Source: Desmodus rotundus
Lineage: Eukaryota > Chordata > Mammalia > Chiroptera > Phyllostomidae
Direction: 5' to 3'
Assembly (NCBI RefSeq): GCF_022682495.2
Contig: NC_071391.1
Coordinates: forward strand, 111,149,195-111,213,194
DNA: 64,000 nucleotides
Shown: positions 32,466 to 45,334 of the stretch, one piece after another
How positions within the stretch are numbered: the stretch's first letter is position 1
How the letters are laid out: every line of letters starts with the position of its first letter
The notes under the pieces: model-generated
Seen by the model: the letters and a program-made list of their open reading frames with translations, nothing else
Database searches by the model: none
What the model was told of the DNA's origin: nothing
Translations under genes and position numbers: made by a program

Positions 32466-34125
32466 TAGTCATTTGAAGGCTCTAAACCTGTGCCCTGTCC
32501 AGCTCGCCACAGGGGCGTGCTGTGTAGCAGTGCACCCAATGGAAGGGAAGGCTTCTGTGACAATGAAGGGGTTCTCCACTTTGTATTTTTCCAGAAAACA
32601 TACCTGAAGGATTTGACACAGATTTGACACATGCCACCAGACATACTGGAATAAGATAGAAGTAACAAAGAAGGAGACTTAAGGGGATACTTTTAGAAAG
32701 ACTAAAATGTGTCTTTACGGGAACATTATGGGAACCCCCATCAGTACCACCAAGACTGAGAGCCCTAGCACCAAATAACCAGGAGATTGATGGTCCCCAT
32801 TGGCTAGATATGCAAGTTTCAAAAGGTGATCAACAGGATGCCTCAAAAAAATTCTCTAGTATGTTTGCGAAATACTTCATACCACGCCCCCTCATATACA
32901 CACCCGCCACACCACCTTTTGTTTTTAACTTTACAATGAGAATATGACAGTTATAGATAAAATAACTCTGTTTAATTTAATTTATCCCTGCTTTTCCAAC
33001 ATCTACTGTACCCACAAAAACATTTTTTTCCCCTTTCATACCCATTGAACTCTCAAGGAACAGCTATTCAGAGGAGCACACTGGGAGCCCATCCGCGAAC
33101 AGGATGTTCTCTGTGGTCTCTCTGACTCACTCAGACACCTACCGCCCCAGAGGCAGAGCCACAGCAGAAGCCCTTGCTTGGGCCTTCCCTGCAGTGCTAA
33201 CGGTCTCCTTGCAATGCGGTATTTCTTCGGCATGTTAAGTGCTCTGTGCAAGAAATACCATAATCTGATCCTGTCACCTTTCAGCTCAAGGACATAAGTG
33301 ACAGCCATTGGGTTCTCCGTCAGCTGAATTAGAAGACGTGAAACACAATTACAGGGTATTAGTGCAAGGCTGGGGCAGAGCAGCAGCAGGCCCTGAGGGG
33401 AGGCCACCACAGCAGACAGCGGGAGGGAAAGCATACTCCTCTCTTTCGCCGATTTCATTGAAAGTCTTAATTACAACGCTACTATAGGGAGAAAATTGTT
33501 TTACAAATGCCACTGCAAACACAGTCTGAGTGCAGAAACCCTTCCATCTAAAAACTAATTAAAGCATTATTTCCTCTCAAAGTACAACGGTAAGTGCAAG
33601 TCTTTCCTTTATGGAAACAGTTACACAATCTCATGTTCCTTATATTTAGACAGCATCTATTTAAAACTACAGGCCGAAATGATCTCAGAAATTAGAAATA
33701 CTATGAAGGTAATAAATTGGAGATTTAAAAATCCATACTATTGTGATGCAGACAAAAGGTTCAATAAAATGTTTTTGCTAAAATGTGAAAATAGTGAGCT
33801 TATGTGCAGTGGCTCAATCACTCTGAGGAGTACATTTTTTAAAAATCATGTAAAAAATTCTTTAGAAAGAAACACCTAGCGCCAAATGTGACAGAACAAG
33901 ATTTATTTTTTTGCGACCACTAAAGTAAGTCGTAAGAGGGCCTTGGGTTCCACTCCACTCACAGAGGCGTTGGCAGCACAGGAACAGCAAGTGCTTACTA
34001 CTGATTTTCTCATGAAAAGAAGGCTGATCTCCAACCGGCTTTAAAATGGTTCCTTGAATTTCATAGTAAAAAAAAAAAATGGGATAGTTGAGTAGATGGA
34101 AATTTCATAATTTTCCTTGGAACTA
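32466..34125. other. Unique sequence, possible conserved non-coding DNA
   Basis: About 1.65 kb free of recognisable repeats. The part from 33030 to 33610 is less AT-rich than its surroundings, has many homeodomain-like words ('ctaattaaag', 'cttaattaca') and contains a 140-codon open frame on the minus strand (33036-33458) that begins with ATG but has a weak start context and no known domain. I do not call it a gene. Confidence 0.35.
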
Positions 34126-34566
34126 AAGTAGTTCCCCCTTAACTGTCTGTTAGTCACTTAGTAGCCTTCTTGGTTATCAGATCGACTGTCGGAAGTACCA
34201 CAGTGCTTGTGTTCAAGTAACCCTGATTTTACTTAATAATGGTCCCAAAGCGCAACAGTAGTGACGCAACAATTTGGATACACCAAGGAGAAGCCTTAAG
34301 GTTCTTTCTGTAAGTGAAAAAGTGAGTATATACAATAACATATTTTGAGAGACCACATTCACATAACTTTTATTACAGTACATAGTGATACATTCTATTT
34401 TATTATTAGTTATTGTTAATCTTTTGCTGGGCCTAATTTATAAATTAAGCATTATCATACGTACATCTGTATGGAAAAAAAAACATAGAGTTTGGTACTG
34501 TCCATGCTTTCAGGTGTCTACTGGGGGTCTTGGAAGTTACACACTGCAGGTAAAGCAGATTACTAT
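34126..34566 (+). mobile_element. Tigger (pogo-like) DNA transposon, internally deleted, plus strand
   Basis: The left end 'aagtagttcccccttaactg' matches a Tigger inverted repeat. A start codon at about 34240 opens the N-terminal transposase words MVPKRNSSDA before divergence. Most of the gene is missing. The right part has 'aacttttattacagtacata' and 'tactgggggtcttggaagtt', the usual Tigger 3' end. The expected TA target is present at the right side ('actatat'). It is an ancient relic. Confidence 0.88.
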
Positions 34567-36786
34567 ATCCCATGTATGTGGGTGGAACACAATATAAATT
34601 CTTGAATAGAAATGGTAAAGATGACACCACCACCACTAAATGGGTATGTTGTTAATTATAGGGAAGAGACAAAAGGCCATGGGTGCAGATAAGAGGGAGG
34701 ACGTGATGTTATAATGTGGCTAAAACCCACAAATGATTTGGGATTATGGGGTGTTAGTTCAGGTCCAAACCAATCCAACCATTACTCTTGCACTTAATCC
34801 CATCACTAGGGATAAACCTGCTCTAGTTTCCAGAGTCCAGATTCACATCAAGGACATCTTTCATTTGCTTCAAAAAGATAAAAAGTGTTCTGCTTTAAGA
34901 AAAGGCTGATGACTAAGATCTGTGCAGAGGAAGCAGAGGTGATTATAACCGGATTATTTGCTTAAGAAAATGGTTTCCTGTAGGCTTATTTTAAATAGTG
35001 AGCTCCTCTAAAGACTTTAAGTGTTTATTTAAAGATCATCAATCATGTGGGTGGGGGGTTTAGGGTGTGTGGTGAATGCCAGGGAGAAGATACTTAATCA
35101 ACTACATTATTAGGAGCCACTGACAAATGGAAAACAATCAGATAAAATATCAGTTTCCTTTCTCTCAAATAACACAGAAGTCTAAGGAAACTTAATTTTA
35201 AGATGCAAACACTGAATTTACACCACATTTTCAAGAACAACTAAACAAGGCACTGAGTCTATGTTTCATTTTTTCATCCCCATTAATATTCATCATCTTT
35301 TTCCTTATAAATTGTTTTAAAGAGAGAGAAAGAAGAAAAGGGCAGTTTAAAAAATTAAACTGACCTTCCCTATTAAACTTGAAGTGATCAGGAAGATACA
35401 ATTTATAAAGCAACCATCAAAAGATTATTTTCCAAAGCCCTTTCTCCTAGAGATTCATTGGTGAAGCAGCAACACAGTAAGACAGGAACACAGTTATTTT
35501 TAGCAATCTTAGTGGTACAGCTTTCTCCTGAGGCAAAACTTAAATCCAATAAGGGTCTCCAAGGACCTGAAAGGAAAGAAACCACCCCCATACTGTATTC
35601 AACTCGATCCTCTACACACAAATTTGATATTAGAAATGGAACTAGAAAACATATTATGGGATATTTAAGGATGACACATTTCAACAACTTTTAAGAGGAT
35701 GTTATCACTCCCATTGCACACAAGAAAATTAACCATAATTGGGTGAGGGATGACTGCATAGCACAGGAATGGGAACCCAGCAGACAATTACTGGTGTTGG
35801 GAGAAGGGAAATGGGATTAATGAATAGTTGATAGAAATTCCACTTTGCTCTGGGGTTAATCACTGGTCTCATGAAAATGTATTTCCTGCCTAAGATTTAT
35901 ACCAAGTTTTAAAAATATTTTATATTGTTCTGAATAATGTCTAACTTGCATTGAATTTCCAGGGTCATATTAGCCCCACGGTGTACTGGTGTGTGTCCCC
36001 ACCCATTTGCCTGCATCATCACAAAGACGTGGCAAGACTCAGTCTTCAGTACAGAAGCCCCTGTGCAAATGGGGCAGGGTAACTTGGATTTGACACATTG
36101 TTTAAATAATTTTGGTGTCACCAATGATTAAATAACCAGGTTTTGAGTTTAGTGTCAAAACAAAGCCCCACCTTAATGCTGTGTTTCAGTCAATGGAGCG
36201 TTTTCCTAACCTGGTTTGACTGGAGAGCCCTAGTAAAGTGTGCAAAGTACTTGAAATTCTTTGACTATTCAACTTTATTTTATGCTTAGCATTACCATGG
36301 AGCTATTCTTAGTCATTTCTGTTTTACTCATATTTTAATACATGATATGTCAAATATGTCAAATCGAACTAACTCTGGATTCAAGTAGTGGCATCAGCTT
36401 TTTAAAAGAATTTTAATGTTTTCTAAAAGGACTTATCAAGAAATAAAACATTTCTTTGGTTGTTTTTCATCAAATCTAAACTCCTTGCTCATACTTACAT
36501 TGATTTTTCCTATTAAAATGTATCTTGCAGTATTTTTAACCAAAATAATTATTTAGAATGTGTATTTTTAATAATTTCCTTAAAATATAAGTTTATCTTT
36601 GTGATGAACTTAATAGAGGTTAAACCAGCTTTAAATATACTGAGATTTATTTTTAACAATAAAATGGAAATTGAGCACACTGACAACAAGGGGCTGCTAG
36701 GCAAAATTTCTAAAAACTGGTTTTATGGGTAAGACAAAAGAGAGAGACCAAATGCTGAAATCCAACACAGAAACTCAGAACTGATT
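34567..36786. other. Unique, very AT-rich sequence
   Basis: About 2.2 kb with no gene or clear element. 36240-36680 is especially AT-rich and repeat-free. Confidence 0.4.
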
Positions 36787-36868
36787 TATTTATTTATTTA
36801 TTTCTCTCTCTCTCTCTCTCTCCTCTCCCTCCCTCCCTCCCTCTCTGCCTTCCTTCCTTCTTTCCTCC
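36787..36868 (+). repeat. (TTTA)n-(TC)n-(CCCT)n compound microsatellite
   Basis: TTTA units pass into TC units and then CCTC/TTCC units on the plus strand. Confidence 0.92.
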
Positions 36869-36968
36869 CAAGAATGCTTGGCCTGAAATAGACCTTAAAA
36901 TATCAGCAGGGAGGGGATAGATGATACTAGATGAAATAAGGTGAAAGGATTAGCCAAAAAACATATAT

Positions 36969-39073
36969 GTTTATATGATGAATCACATTTATTGATTTGT
37001 GAAGGTTGTACCAACTCTGCATTCTCGGAATAAAACCCACTTAATCATGGTGTATCATCTTTTTGATGCATTGCTATATTCGATTTGCTAATAGTTTGTT
37101 GAGGATTTTATTGTCTATGTTCATCAGGGATATTGGCCTATAATTTTTCTTTTTGTAGTATCTTTATCCAGTTTTGGAAATAGGATAAAGATGGCCTCAT
37201 AAAATGAGTTTCAGAGCTTTCCCTTCTCTTGAATATTTTGAAATAGTTTGAGAAGGAGAGGAGTTAATTCTTCTCTGAAAGTTAGGTAAAATGCACCTGT
37301 GAAGCCATCCAGTCCAGGGCTTTCGTTTGATACAAGTTTTGGGGTTTTTTTAAAAGATTTTATTTCTTTATTATTGGGGAAGGGAGGGAGAAAGAAAGGA
37401 AGAGAAACATCAATGTGTGGTTGCCTCTCATGCGCCCTTCACTGGGGACCTGGCCTGCAACCTAGGCATGTGCTCTGACTAGGAATCGAACCAGTGACCC
37501 TTTATTTCACAGTCCAGCTCTCAATCACTGAGCCACACCAGACAGGGCTGATACAAGGTTTTTGATTACAGCTTCAATTCTACTAGATGTACTCTGTCTA
37601 TTCAGATTCTCTAATTCTTTTTGATTTAGTTTTGTAAGATTGTATGTTTCTAGGTATTTATCCATTTCATCCAGGTTGTCCAGTTTGTAGGCGTATAGTT
37701 GTTCATAATTTTTTCTTACAATCCCTTCTATTTATTTGGTATCAGTTGTTATTTCTCCTCTTTCATTTCTGATTTTATTTATTTGGCTCTTCCTCTTTTT
37801 TCTTGATGAGTCTGTTTAAATGTGTGTCAGTCTTGTTTATCTTTCAAAGAACCAGCTCTTGGATTCATTGATCCTTCATATCATTTTTTAAGACTCTTTC
37901 ATTAATTTCTGATCTTTATTATTTCCTTCTTTCTACTCTAGGCTTTGTTTGTTGTTCTTCAAGTTCCTTTAAGTATAAAGTTAGATTGTTTATTTGAGCT
38001 TTTTCTTTTTCTTTTTTTTCTTTTTTTTTCTTTTTTGGAGATAGGCCTGTAGTGCTATGAATTTCCCTCTTAGGATTGCTTTCCCAGTGTCCCACAGATT
38101 TTAAATTGTTGTGTCCTCATTTTCATTTGTTTTGAGGTATCTTTTGATTTATTAGTTGATCTCATTATTGACCCATTCATTGTTTAATAACATGTTATTT
38201 AGCCTCCATGTCTTTGCATTTTCAGTGTTCTTCTTGTGATTGATTTCCAGTTTCACAGCATTGTGGTCAGAGAAGATGCTTGATGTGATTTCAATCTTAT
38301 TCAATTTATTGAAACTTGTTTTGTGTCCTAACATGTGGTCTATCCTAGAAAACATTCCATGTGCTCCTGAAAAGTATGTATATTCTGTTGTTTGGGGGTA
38401 AAATGCTCTGAAGATATTAATTAAATCCATTTGATCTAGTGTGTCATTTAAGGCCACTGTCTCCTTGTTGACTTTCTGCCTGGGAGATCTATCCATTGAA
38501 GTCCATAGGGTGTTAAAATCCCTGATTATGACTGTATTTCTGCCAATCTATCCCCTTATGTCCATCTAAACTTGCTTTATACATTTACTTGCTCCTATGT
38601 TGGGTGTGTAAATGTTTATTAGGGTTATATCCTCTTGTTGGATCATTCCCTTTATCATTACGTTATTCCTTCCTTGTATCTTACTATAGCTTTGGTTTTA
38701 AAGTCTCTTTTGTTGGATATAAGTACTGCTACCCCAGCTTCTTTTTCCTTTCCATTTGCATGAAATATCTTTTTCCATCCCTTTACTTGTAGTCTGTCTG
38801 TATCTTTCAATCTGAGGTGGTACTCTTGGAGACAGACTATATATAGTTCTTGTTTTCTTGTCCATTCAGCTACCCTATATCTTTTAGTTGGAACATTTAA
38901 GCCATTTACATTTCAAGTGATTATTGATAGATATATACATAGTGCCATTTTACTGTTAGATGGTTTTCCACTGTTTTTTTTTTTTCCTTTCTTTCTCTTT
39001 TTCTTCTTCATCTTATTAAAGCAAGCCCTTTAACATTTGTTGCAGCACTGGTTTTGTGTCAACAAACTCCTTT
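36969..39073 (-). pseudogene. L1 ORF2 5' part, inverted (endonuclease and start of reverse transcriptase)
   Basis: On the minus strand the frame at 38496-38152 reads DRSPRQKVNKETVALND, YTYFSGAHGMFSRIDHMLG and IFSDHNAVKLEI. The SDHNAV motif carries the catalytic histidine of the apurinic-type endonuclease that nicks target DNA. Earlier ORF2 words such as GWKKIFHANGKEKEAGVAV appear near 38740-38770. Toward 36980 the reverse transcriptase region [19 protein letters not shown] is seen. Stops and frameshifts break the gene, and a VES at 37341-37549 interrupts it. Inactive. Confidence 0.9.
37341..37549 (-). mobile_element. VES SINE nested in L1 copy A
   Basis: Minus-strand copy with a T-rich tail at 37345-37375 on the plus strand, 'gagaaacatcaatgtgtggt', 'cactggggacctggcctgca' and the head end 'ccacaccagacagggct'. 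GATACAAG at 37329-37336 and 37550-37557 begins the target duplication, which continues into T-rich sequence. It dates after L1 copy A. Confidence 0.95.
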
Positions 39074-41000
39074 AGATTAACCACATGATCATATCAATAG
39101 ATGCAAAAAAAAAAAAAGCATTTGATAAAATCTAGCACCCACTTAAAATAAAAACTCTCAGCAAAGTGGGAATAGAGGGAATATTCCTAATCATAATAAA
39201 AGCTGAATATGACAAACCCACAGCCTGCATCATACTCAATGGGCAAAACTTACACGTGTTCCCCTTAAGATCAGGGACAAGACAGGGATGCCGCTTTCAC
39301 TTCTCTTATTCAACATAGTACTGGAAGTCCCACCCACAGCAATCAGACAAGAGGAAGAAATAAAAGCCACCTAAATTGGAAAGGAAGTAGTAAAACTGTC
39401 TTTATTCACAGATGACATGATACTCTACATAGAGAATCCCAAAGATTCCACCAAGAAAATACTAGATATGATAAATGAATTTAACAAAGTAGCAGGGTAC
39501 AAAATTAATATCCAGAAATCAGTTGCATTTTTCTATACCAATAACAAACTAACCGGAAGGGAAATTAAGAAATCAATCCCATTCACGATTGCATCAAAAA
39601 GAATAAAATACCTAGGAATAAACCTAACCAAGGATGAAAAAGACTTGTACTCAGAAAATTATAAGACACTGAAGATAGAAATTGAAGGAGATACAAATCA
39701 GTGGAAGCACATACATGTTCACGGATAGGAAGAATTACCATCATTAAAATGTCCATATACCCAAAGCAATCTATAGACGCAACCCAATTCCCATCAAAAT
39801 TCCAATGACGTATTTCACAGAACTAGAACAAATATTTCAAAAATTTATATGGAACCACAAAAGGCACTGCATAGCAATAGTGATCCTGAGAAAGAACATA
39901 GTTGAAGGAATCACACTACTTAATATCAAACTATACTACAAGGTCATAGTAATCAAAACAGCATGGTGCTGGCATAAAAACACACATAGATCAATGGAAC
40001 AGCATAGAGAGCCCAGAAATAAACCCACAACTTTATAGTCAATTAACACTCAACAGAGAAAGCAAGCACATACAATGGGCAAAAGATAGTTTATGCAATG
40101 AATGGTGCTGGGAAAATTGGACAGATATGTGCAAAAAAATGAAACTAGACCACCTTTTATACCATATACAAGAATAAATTCAAAATGGATCAAAGGCTTA
40201 AAGGTTAGACCCCAAACCACAAAAATCCTAGAAGAAAACATAGGCAGCTAGATCTTGGACATTGCTCATAGTGATTTTTTATTGGATAGACCTCCCCAGA
40301 CAAGGGAAACAAAAGAAAAATAAACAAATGGGACACATCAAGTTAAAAAGTCTTTGCACAGCAAAGGAAATCAGCAAAATAAAAAGAGAAGCCACAGAAT
40401 GAGAGACCATATTCTCCAATACATAGGATAAGGGGTTAATATCCAAAATTTATAAAGCACTTACAAAATTCAATACCAAAAAAAACAAACAATCCAATTA
40501 AAAATGGGCACAAGATTTAAATAGACACTTATCCAAAGAGGACATACAGATGGCCAATGGACATATGAAAACATGCTCAAAGTCACTAACATCAGAGAAA
40601 AGCAAATTAAAAGCACAGTGAGATAATATCTCATGTATGTCAGAATAGCTATCATCAATAAATCAACAAACTACAAGTGCTGATAAGGATGCGGAGAAAG
40701 GGGGACCATTGTGCACTGTTGGTGGGAATGCAGACTGGTGCAGCCACTGTGGAAAGCAGTATGGAGATACCTCAAAAATTTAAAAATGGATCTGCCTTTT
40801 GACCCAATGATCCCACTTCTGAGAATATATTCGGAAGAACCCAAAACACTAATTCGAAAGAATGTAACACTTCTATGTTATTTGCAGCGTTATTTACAAT
40901 TGTCAAGATATGGAAGCGGCCCAAGTTTCCATCAGTAGATGAGTGAATAAAACAACTATGGGACATTTACACATTAGAATTCTACTCAGCTTCAAAAAAG
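39074..41000 (+). pseudogene. L1 ORF2 3' part, copy A
   Basis: The forward part opens with the reverse transcriptase words HMIISIDA. The active-site motif FADD reads FTDD here (39405-39416), a change expected to spoil catalysis. A stop codon lies shortly before it ('gccacctaaattgg', about 39367-39380). The next frame, 39417-39728, holds [16 protein letters not shown] and [16 protein letters not shown], normal for ORF2. In 39805-40038 the frame ends prematurely at NKPTTL because two bases are missing where the L1 at 27.4 kb reads [11 protein letters not shown]. The same stop and the same 2-base loss occur in copy B. Further on, 40711-40938 reads [13 protein letters not shown], the C-terminal segment. 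Inactive. Confidence 0.92.
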
Positions 41001-41339
41001 AAGAAATCTTTATCCTTTGTGACAGTATGGATGGACCTGAAGAACATTATGTTAAGTGAAATAAGCCAGTCAGAGAAAGACAAATACCATATGCTTTCAC
41101 TCATCTGTGGAATCTAATGAACAGACTGAACTAACTAGAAAAATGGAGACAGACTCATAGGTGGAGAACAGATAACAGCTAGTGGTTGTAGGGGTTAAGG
41201 GGTGGAGGGATTGAGCAAAAAGGAAAACAGGCTCATGGACATGGGTAACAGGGTGGTGATTGCTGGGGGAGGGCGTATAAAGAAAATAAGCATAGTGGGA
41301 AAAATATAATAAATTAAAAATGTTTTAAAGTATATGCAT

Positions 41340-41485
41340 AACTTGTATACACAGATAACAGTGTGGTGAAGGCGAGTGAAGGGGTGGCACCAGGCTGGGT
41401 GGAAGTGGGCAAAGAAGGGGGCAGTAGGGGCATCTATAATAGTGTAAACAATAGAAAAAATTAAATGAATAAAACATAAGTGCCC
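41340..41485 (+). mobile_element. Short L1 3' end, plus strand
   Basis: 'acagtgtggtgaaggcgagt', a G-rich stretch and 'tctataatagtgtaaacaat' match the alternative bat L1 3' end that closes in 'gtgtcaacaataaaaa'. It has no coding sequence. Confidence 0.75.
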
Positions 41486-41576
41486 ATTGAATATTAGATT
41501 AACTGTTTGCATGTACTTAATACCAGTAAAGATATATTGTATCTACTCATTTCACCATTAAAAATGCTGAATAAGT

Positions 41577-41700
41577 TCAACACAGTTCCTTTATTTAAGC
41601 CCTCTGTGAAGAGAAATAATTGTCATTAGTGTTATTACTCCCCTTTTCCAGATGAGGAAACAGATTGAGGGAGTCTGAGTGGCTTCCTAAAGTGTCTCAG
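41577..41700 (-). mobile_element. MIR-like relic, minus strand
   Basis: 'ttccagatgaggaaacagat' and 'gagtggcttcctaaagtgtc' resemble the reverse complement of MIR. Diverged and partial. Confidence 0.6.
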
Positions 41701-41977
41701 GAAAACAGTTTGAAAAAGGAAAAAAAAAAGTTCTCCCCGCTAAAAATAAGAGAATCCTCCCTCTGCTCACCCTGTTTCTTAGTTAAAAAGCATTATCATT
41801 GTAAATTCTTTTTCTTTCTCTTTAAAATGTATATACATGTTTTTAAAAGCTAAATAAATTTGTCAGCTTTATAATCCAGGAGTGTCTTTCTCTAGGATCT
41901 GGGAATCACCCAGGAAGACAGAGCCCTCATCTCCCAGTTTCTGTGACACAGTAGGGGCTTCAGCAAGTTCCTCTCTT

Positions 41978-42688
41978 CAAGGAGAAAAGGGAACCTAAGT
42001 GCATTGTTGGTGGGAATGCAGACTGGTGCAGCCACTGTGGATAACAATATGGAGTTTCCTCAAAAAATTAAAAATAGAACTGCCTTTTGACCCAGTGATC
42101 CCACTGCTGTGAATATATGCAGAATCCCCAAACACCAAATAGAAAGAATATATGCACCCTATGTTCATAGCAGTGCTATTTACAATAGCCAATGAATAGA
42201 AACAGCCCACATGCCCACTCGTAGATGAGGGAGTAAAAAAATGCTGTGGTACATTTACACAATGGGATACTACACAATTGTAAAAAAAAACAAAACAAAA
42301 AAAGAACTCTTACTCTTTGTAACAGCATGAATGGACCTGGAGATTATTATGCTAAGTGAAATAAGCCAGTCAGAGAAAGACAAATACCATAAGATCTCAC
42401 TGATGTATGGAATCTAATGAACAAAATAAACTGATGAACAAAACAGAACCAAAGGCAAGGGTACTTGGAACAGACTGACAATGTCAGAGGGAGGGTTGCG
42501 GGAGGGACTGAATACAAGAAGATGAATGGATTAACCAAAGAACACATAGCGGCCCATGGACGAAGACAACAGAGTGGTAAAGACTGGGGGAGGGGGATGG
42601 CAGGGGTTGATTGGAGGTGGGTAAAGAGGGAGATACTGGGGATATTTGTAATAGTATCAGCAGTTAAAAAAAAGAAAATAAATAAATG
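41978..42688 (+). mobile_element. 5'-truncated L1, plus strand
   Basis: Starts with 'ggagaaaagggaacct', equivalent to the ORF2 C-terminal region, and continues through 'tggtgggaatgcagactggt', 'tttgacccagtgatcccact' and the 3' untranslated region to 'gatatttgtaatagtatcag' and an A-rich tail. Length about 710 bp. The minus-strand frame at 41995-42210 is only its antisense. Coding potential is lost. Confidence 0.9.
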
Positions 42689-43577
42689 CACTTATATTTC
42701 TTCATACTCAGGTAATTCTTATGAGTTACTAGGAAGGCCTGGCTACTTGACCCATTTGGGTTAATAAATACTCATTGCTGCTTCAGGGTGATATTCCATC
42801 TGCTAAAAATCAGTTTGGAGCCTACGGGGATTCGTATTGCACTGTTCTTATTGGGGGGCACGAAACAGCTTCGGGCAATGAAGGGCATCTGGGGCACAGG
42901 TGGGGAAGGCCTCAGACACATGAGTTCCTTGTGTCTATCCATTCCCAGGGCATAACCAAATTTTGGCAGGTTAACTATTAAAAAAATCACTATAATAAGT
43001 TCAATAATTTATAACTAATAATAAATACTAATTAATAATAATAGCAAGTATCAACAAACATGATAGGAACTTGTAATATATTCAAATTAGTGACTCATTT
43101 GGACTGGGGGTTATACACTGATCGTTATGACATGAGAAATCACATCAGAAAACAAATCGGTGAGAAAGCCATTATTACAAATGGACTCTTCTTAGCTTCA
43201 TTTTTTAAAGCATTTGCAAGCATCAGCACTTTAATTTACTTGCACTTTTGTTCTAGAGGAGAGGTTTCCAGCAGGGACAAGAACAGATACCCCTAAGAAT
43301 ATGTAAAGCAGATCATGCAATACGCTGAAGAACAATTTTAAGGGAACAATTTCCAGATCCTTAAAGTCCATATGATTTCTTACCTTAACTTAGTCTGTTA
43401 GAGATGCTCCATAGTTGAAGTTCTCTTTTTCTTTTTCACTTTCATGCTCACCATTCTCCCATTTTACAGAAAGCACAGTTCTCACATATTCTGCGTCTTA
43501 CCATAAAATGCATTGTTCTGAAATGTGAAAATTTCTGGTATGCTATGAAAAGGATGGCTTTGGGGGGCTACGCTAAA
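42689..43577. other. Unique sequence
   Basis: About 890 bp; a (TAA)n-like AT-rich piece at 43010-43040. Open frames under 80 codons and not recognised. Confidence 0.4.
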
Positions 43578-43815
43578 AAGGTGAATGGATTAAAGAAAAA
43601 AAACAAAAACCCTCACAAAGACCAGAGGGAAGAGGGAAGGGTGGGAGGTAGAAGAAGGTAAAGGGGTAGGTAAATGGTGACAAAGATTTGATTTGTGACG
43701 GTGAACACACGGGACGATATACAGATGATTATTATAAAATCGTACCCCTGACACCTATATAATTTAACTAACCTCTGTCACCCCAATAAGTTTAGTTAAG
43801 AAAAAGAATTAATTA
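43578..43815 (+). mobile_element. L1 3' end, plus strand
   Basis: An A-rich start is followed by G-rich 3' untranslated sequence, 'ggtgaacacacgggacgata', 'acccctgacacctatataat' and 'cctctgtcaccccaataag', the usual bat L1 end. No coding part. Confidence 0.88.
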
Positions 43816-44349
43816 AAGAAAATTCTTCCTTTGGACTGGCTATGGCTAAAGAAAGAATTTAAATTCCTCAGAAGAAATCACAATTGAGTTCCCTTTTCAA
43901 TATTTTTCACTGTTTTGGAAAAATAAAGATGCTGTTTAGCTACAGGGAAAATTCAGACTGGCTTGTTATAGGGAGTCCAACAGCAGCAAAAGGAACTTTT
44001 GTGTGACAGTTTCATGTATAACTTTCAGTACTTTAATTTAGAGCCTAGCATAATTGACACCTTAATCATTCTGGGAGGTTTTTCAGAAATTATTAATAGT
44101 ATTAAAATATTTGATGAATGTGAAAAAAAGACACAGCTATTTTAATCAAATTGTCATAATTGCTTCCTCCATCTCTCTATAATATGTATTCTCAATGAAT
44201 ATACTTTGTTTCATAATTATCCATCATAAGTTATATTGTTGTTTTGATAAATTATGTGTTAATAATTACTTTAGTAACAGCTCAATCCAGGATAAACTTT
44301 TTAGCATATAGCCTTATGGTTCAGTAGAAAAAAAATGGGTATCAATTTA
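43816..44349. other. Unique AT-rich sequence
   Basis: Nothing recognised. Confidence 0.4.
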
Positions 44350-44875
44350 AATATTTTATTCCACCACCTTTTCCAATAGCTTCAAAAACATCAAATATCT
44401 AGCAATAAATTTACTAAAAGATCTTTAAGACCACTACACTAAAAACTACAAAATGTGTAAACTTATGATGTTCCTAGATAAGATTCAAACTTAATAAGAT
44501 GTCACTGTTCCTCAAATTTATCTAAAGATTTAATGCAATTCCAATCAAAACCAGAGCAGCTTGTTTTTGTGGTAGAAATTGGTAATCTGACTCTAAATTT
44601 ATATGTCAATACAAAGAAACAGAAGAACCAAAATTATCTTGAAGAATAAAGTTGAAAGACGTACTCTATCAGATTTCAAAACTTACTATAAAGTTACAGT
44701 AATTAAGGTAGTGGCATCAATATTGATGAAAAGGTCAACAGAGCCAAGTAAAGTACAGAAATTGAGCTGCTCATCAAGTATGGCCTCTTTATTTTTAATA
44801 ATGACATCAAACTAATACAGTACAGAAAATAAAAACCTTTTCAATAAGTGGTCCTAGAGTAACCAAGGGGTTAAA
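44350..44875 (+). mobile_element. Old L1 (L1M-type) fragment, plus strand
   Basis: 'atctagcaataaatttacta', 'atttaatgcaattccaatca' and 'tttcaaaacttactataaag' follow the ORF2 region after the reverse transcriptase core. It is much more diverged than the 27, 37 and 52 kb copies and has many stops. It predates them. Confidence 0.8.
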
Positions 44876-45334
44876 ACTCAGGGGGCAAAAAAAGCCCTCA
44901 AGCCTAAGAATGAATTGTGGTAGTGTTAATTTCTGTGATGGGATAGAATAGGATCCCTGTCCAAAGAGGAAAAGAAATGCAGTGGGTGAGAATGCTATAA
45001 AACAATATACTCATATTTTTAATGAATGATGGTGATATTTCTGTTCCATTAAATATATTTAAAAGAGTGATGTAAAGTGTTATCATACACAAAACAGTAT
45101 AAATTGCATCTTTTGCAAGTAATTAGACTTAGGATGGAGCACTTTAGGTATCGACTTAAAGATGTACAAGGAAACACATACTTTTCCAAAAACACTTTGG
45201 GGGATCATAAGCTGAACAAAAAAGTAGAGGACAACTACTGAAGTCCTGCATATATTCATTTAACAAAAATACTTTGTTATATCTCTTATGTGCTCAACAC
45301 AAGGTAAGGCTGCAATAACAGCAAGCGATAGTTA
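44876..45334. other. Unclassified sequence, possibly old L1 or L2
   Basis: About 460 bp. 45265-45315 has weak L2 words ('atctcttatgtgctcaacac'). No gene seen. Confidence 0.35.

Larger units (their letters stand above)
36969..41318 (+). mobile_element. L1 copy A, 5'-inverted (twin-primed), with nested VES
   Basis: The left part (36969-39073) is L1 in reverse orientation: inter-ORF region, endonuclease and first half of the reverse transcriptase. The right part (39074-41318) is L1 in forward orientation: the rest of ORF2, the 3' untranslated region and an A-rich end. The two parts meet in L1 coordinates within about 20 bases, at the ORF2 words INVIHHIN (left) and HMIISIDA (right). This is the signature of twin priming, a known L1 insertion outcome. 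Excluding the nested VES it holds about 4.1 kb of L1. No clear target duplication was found. Confidence 0.93.

Noticed and set aside
42347..42691. 114-codon minus-strand frame
   Set aside because: It is the antisense of the L1 3' part at 41978-42688.
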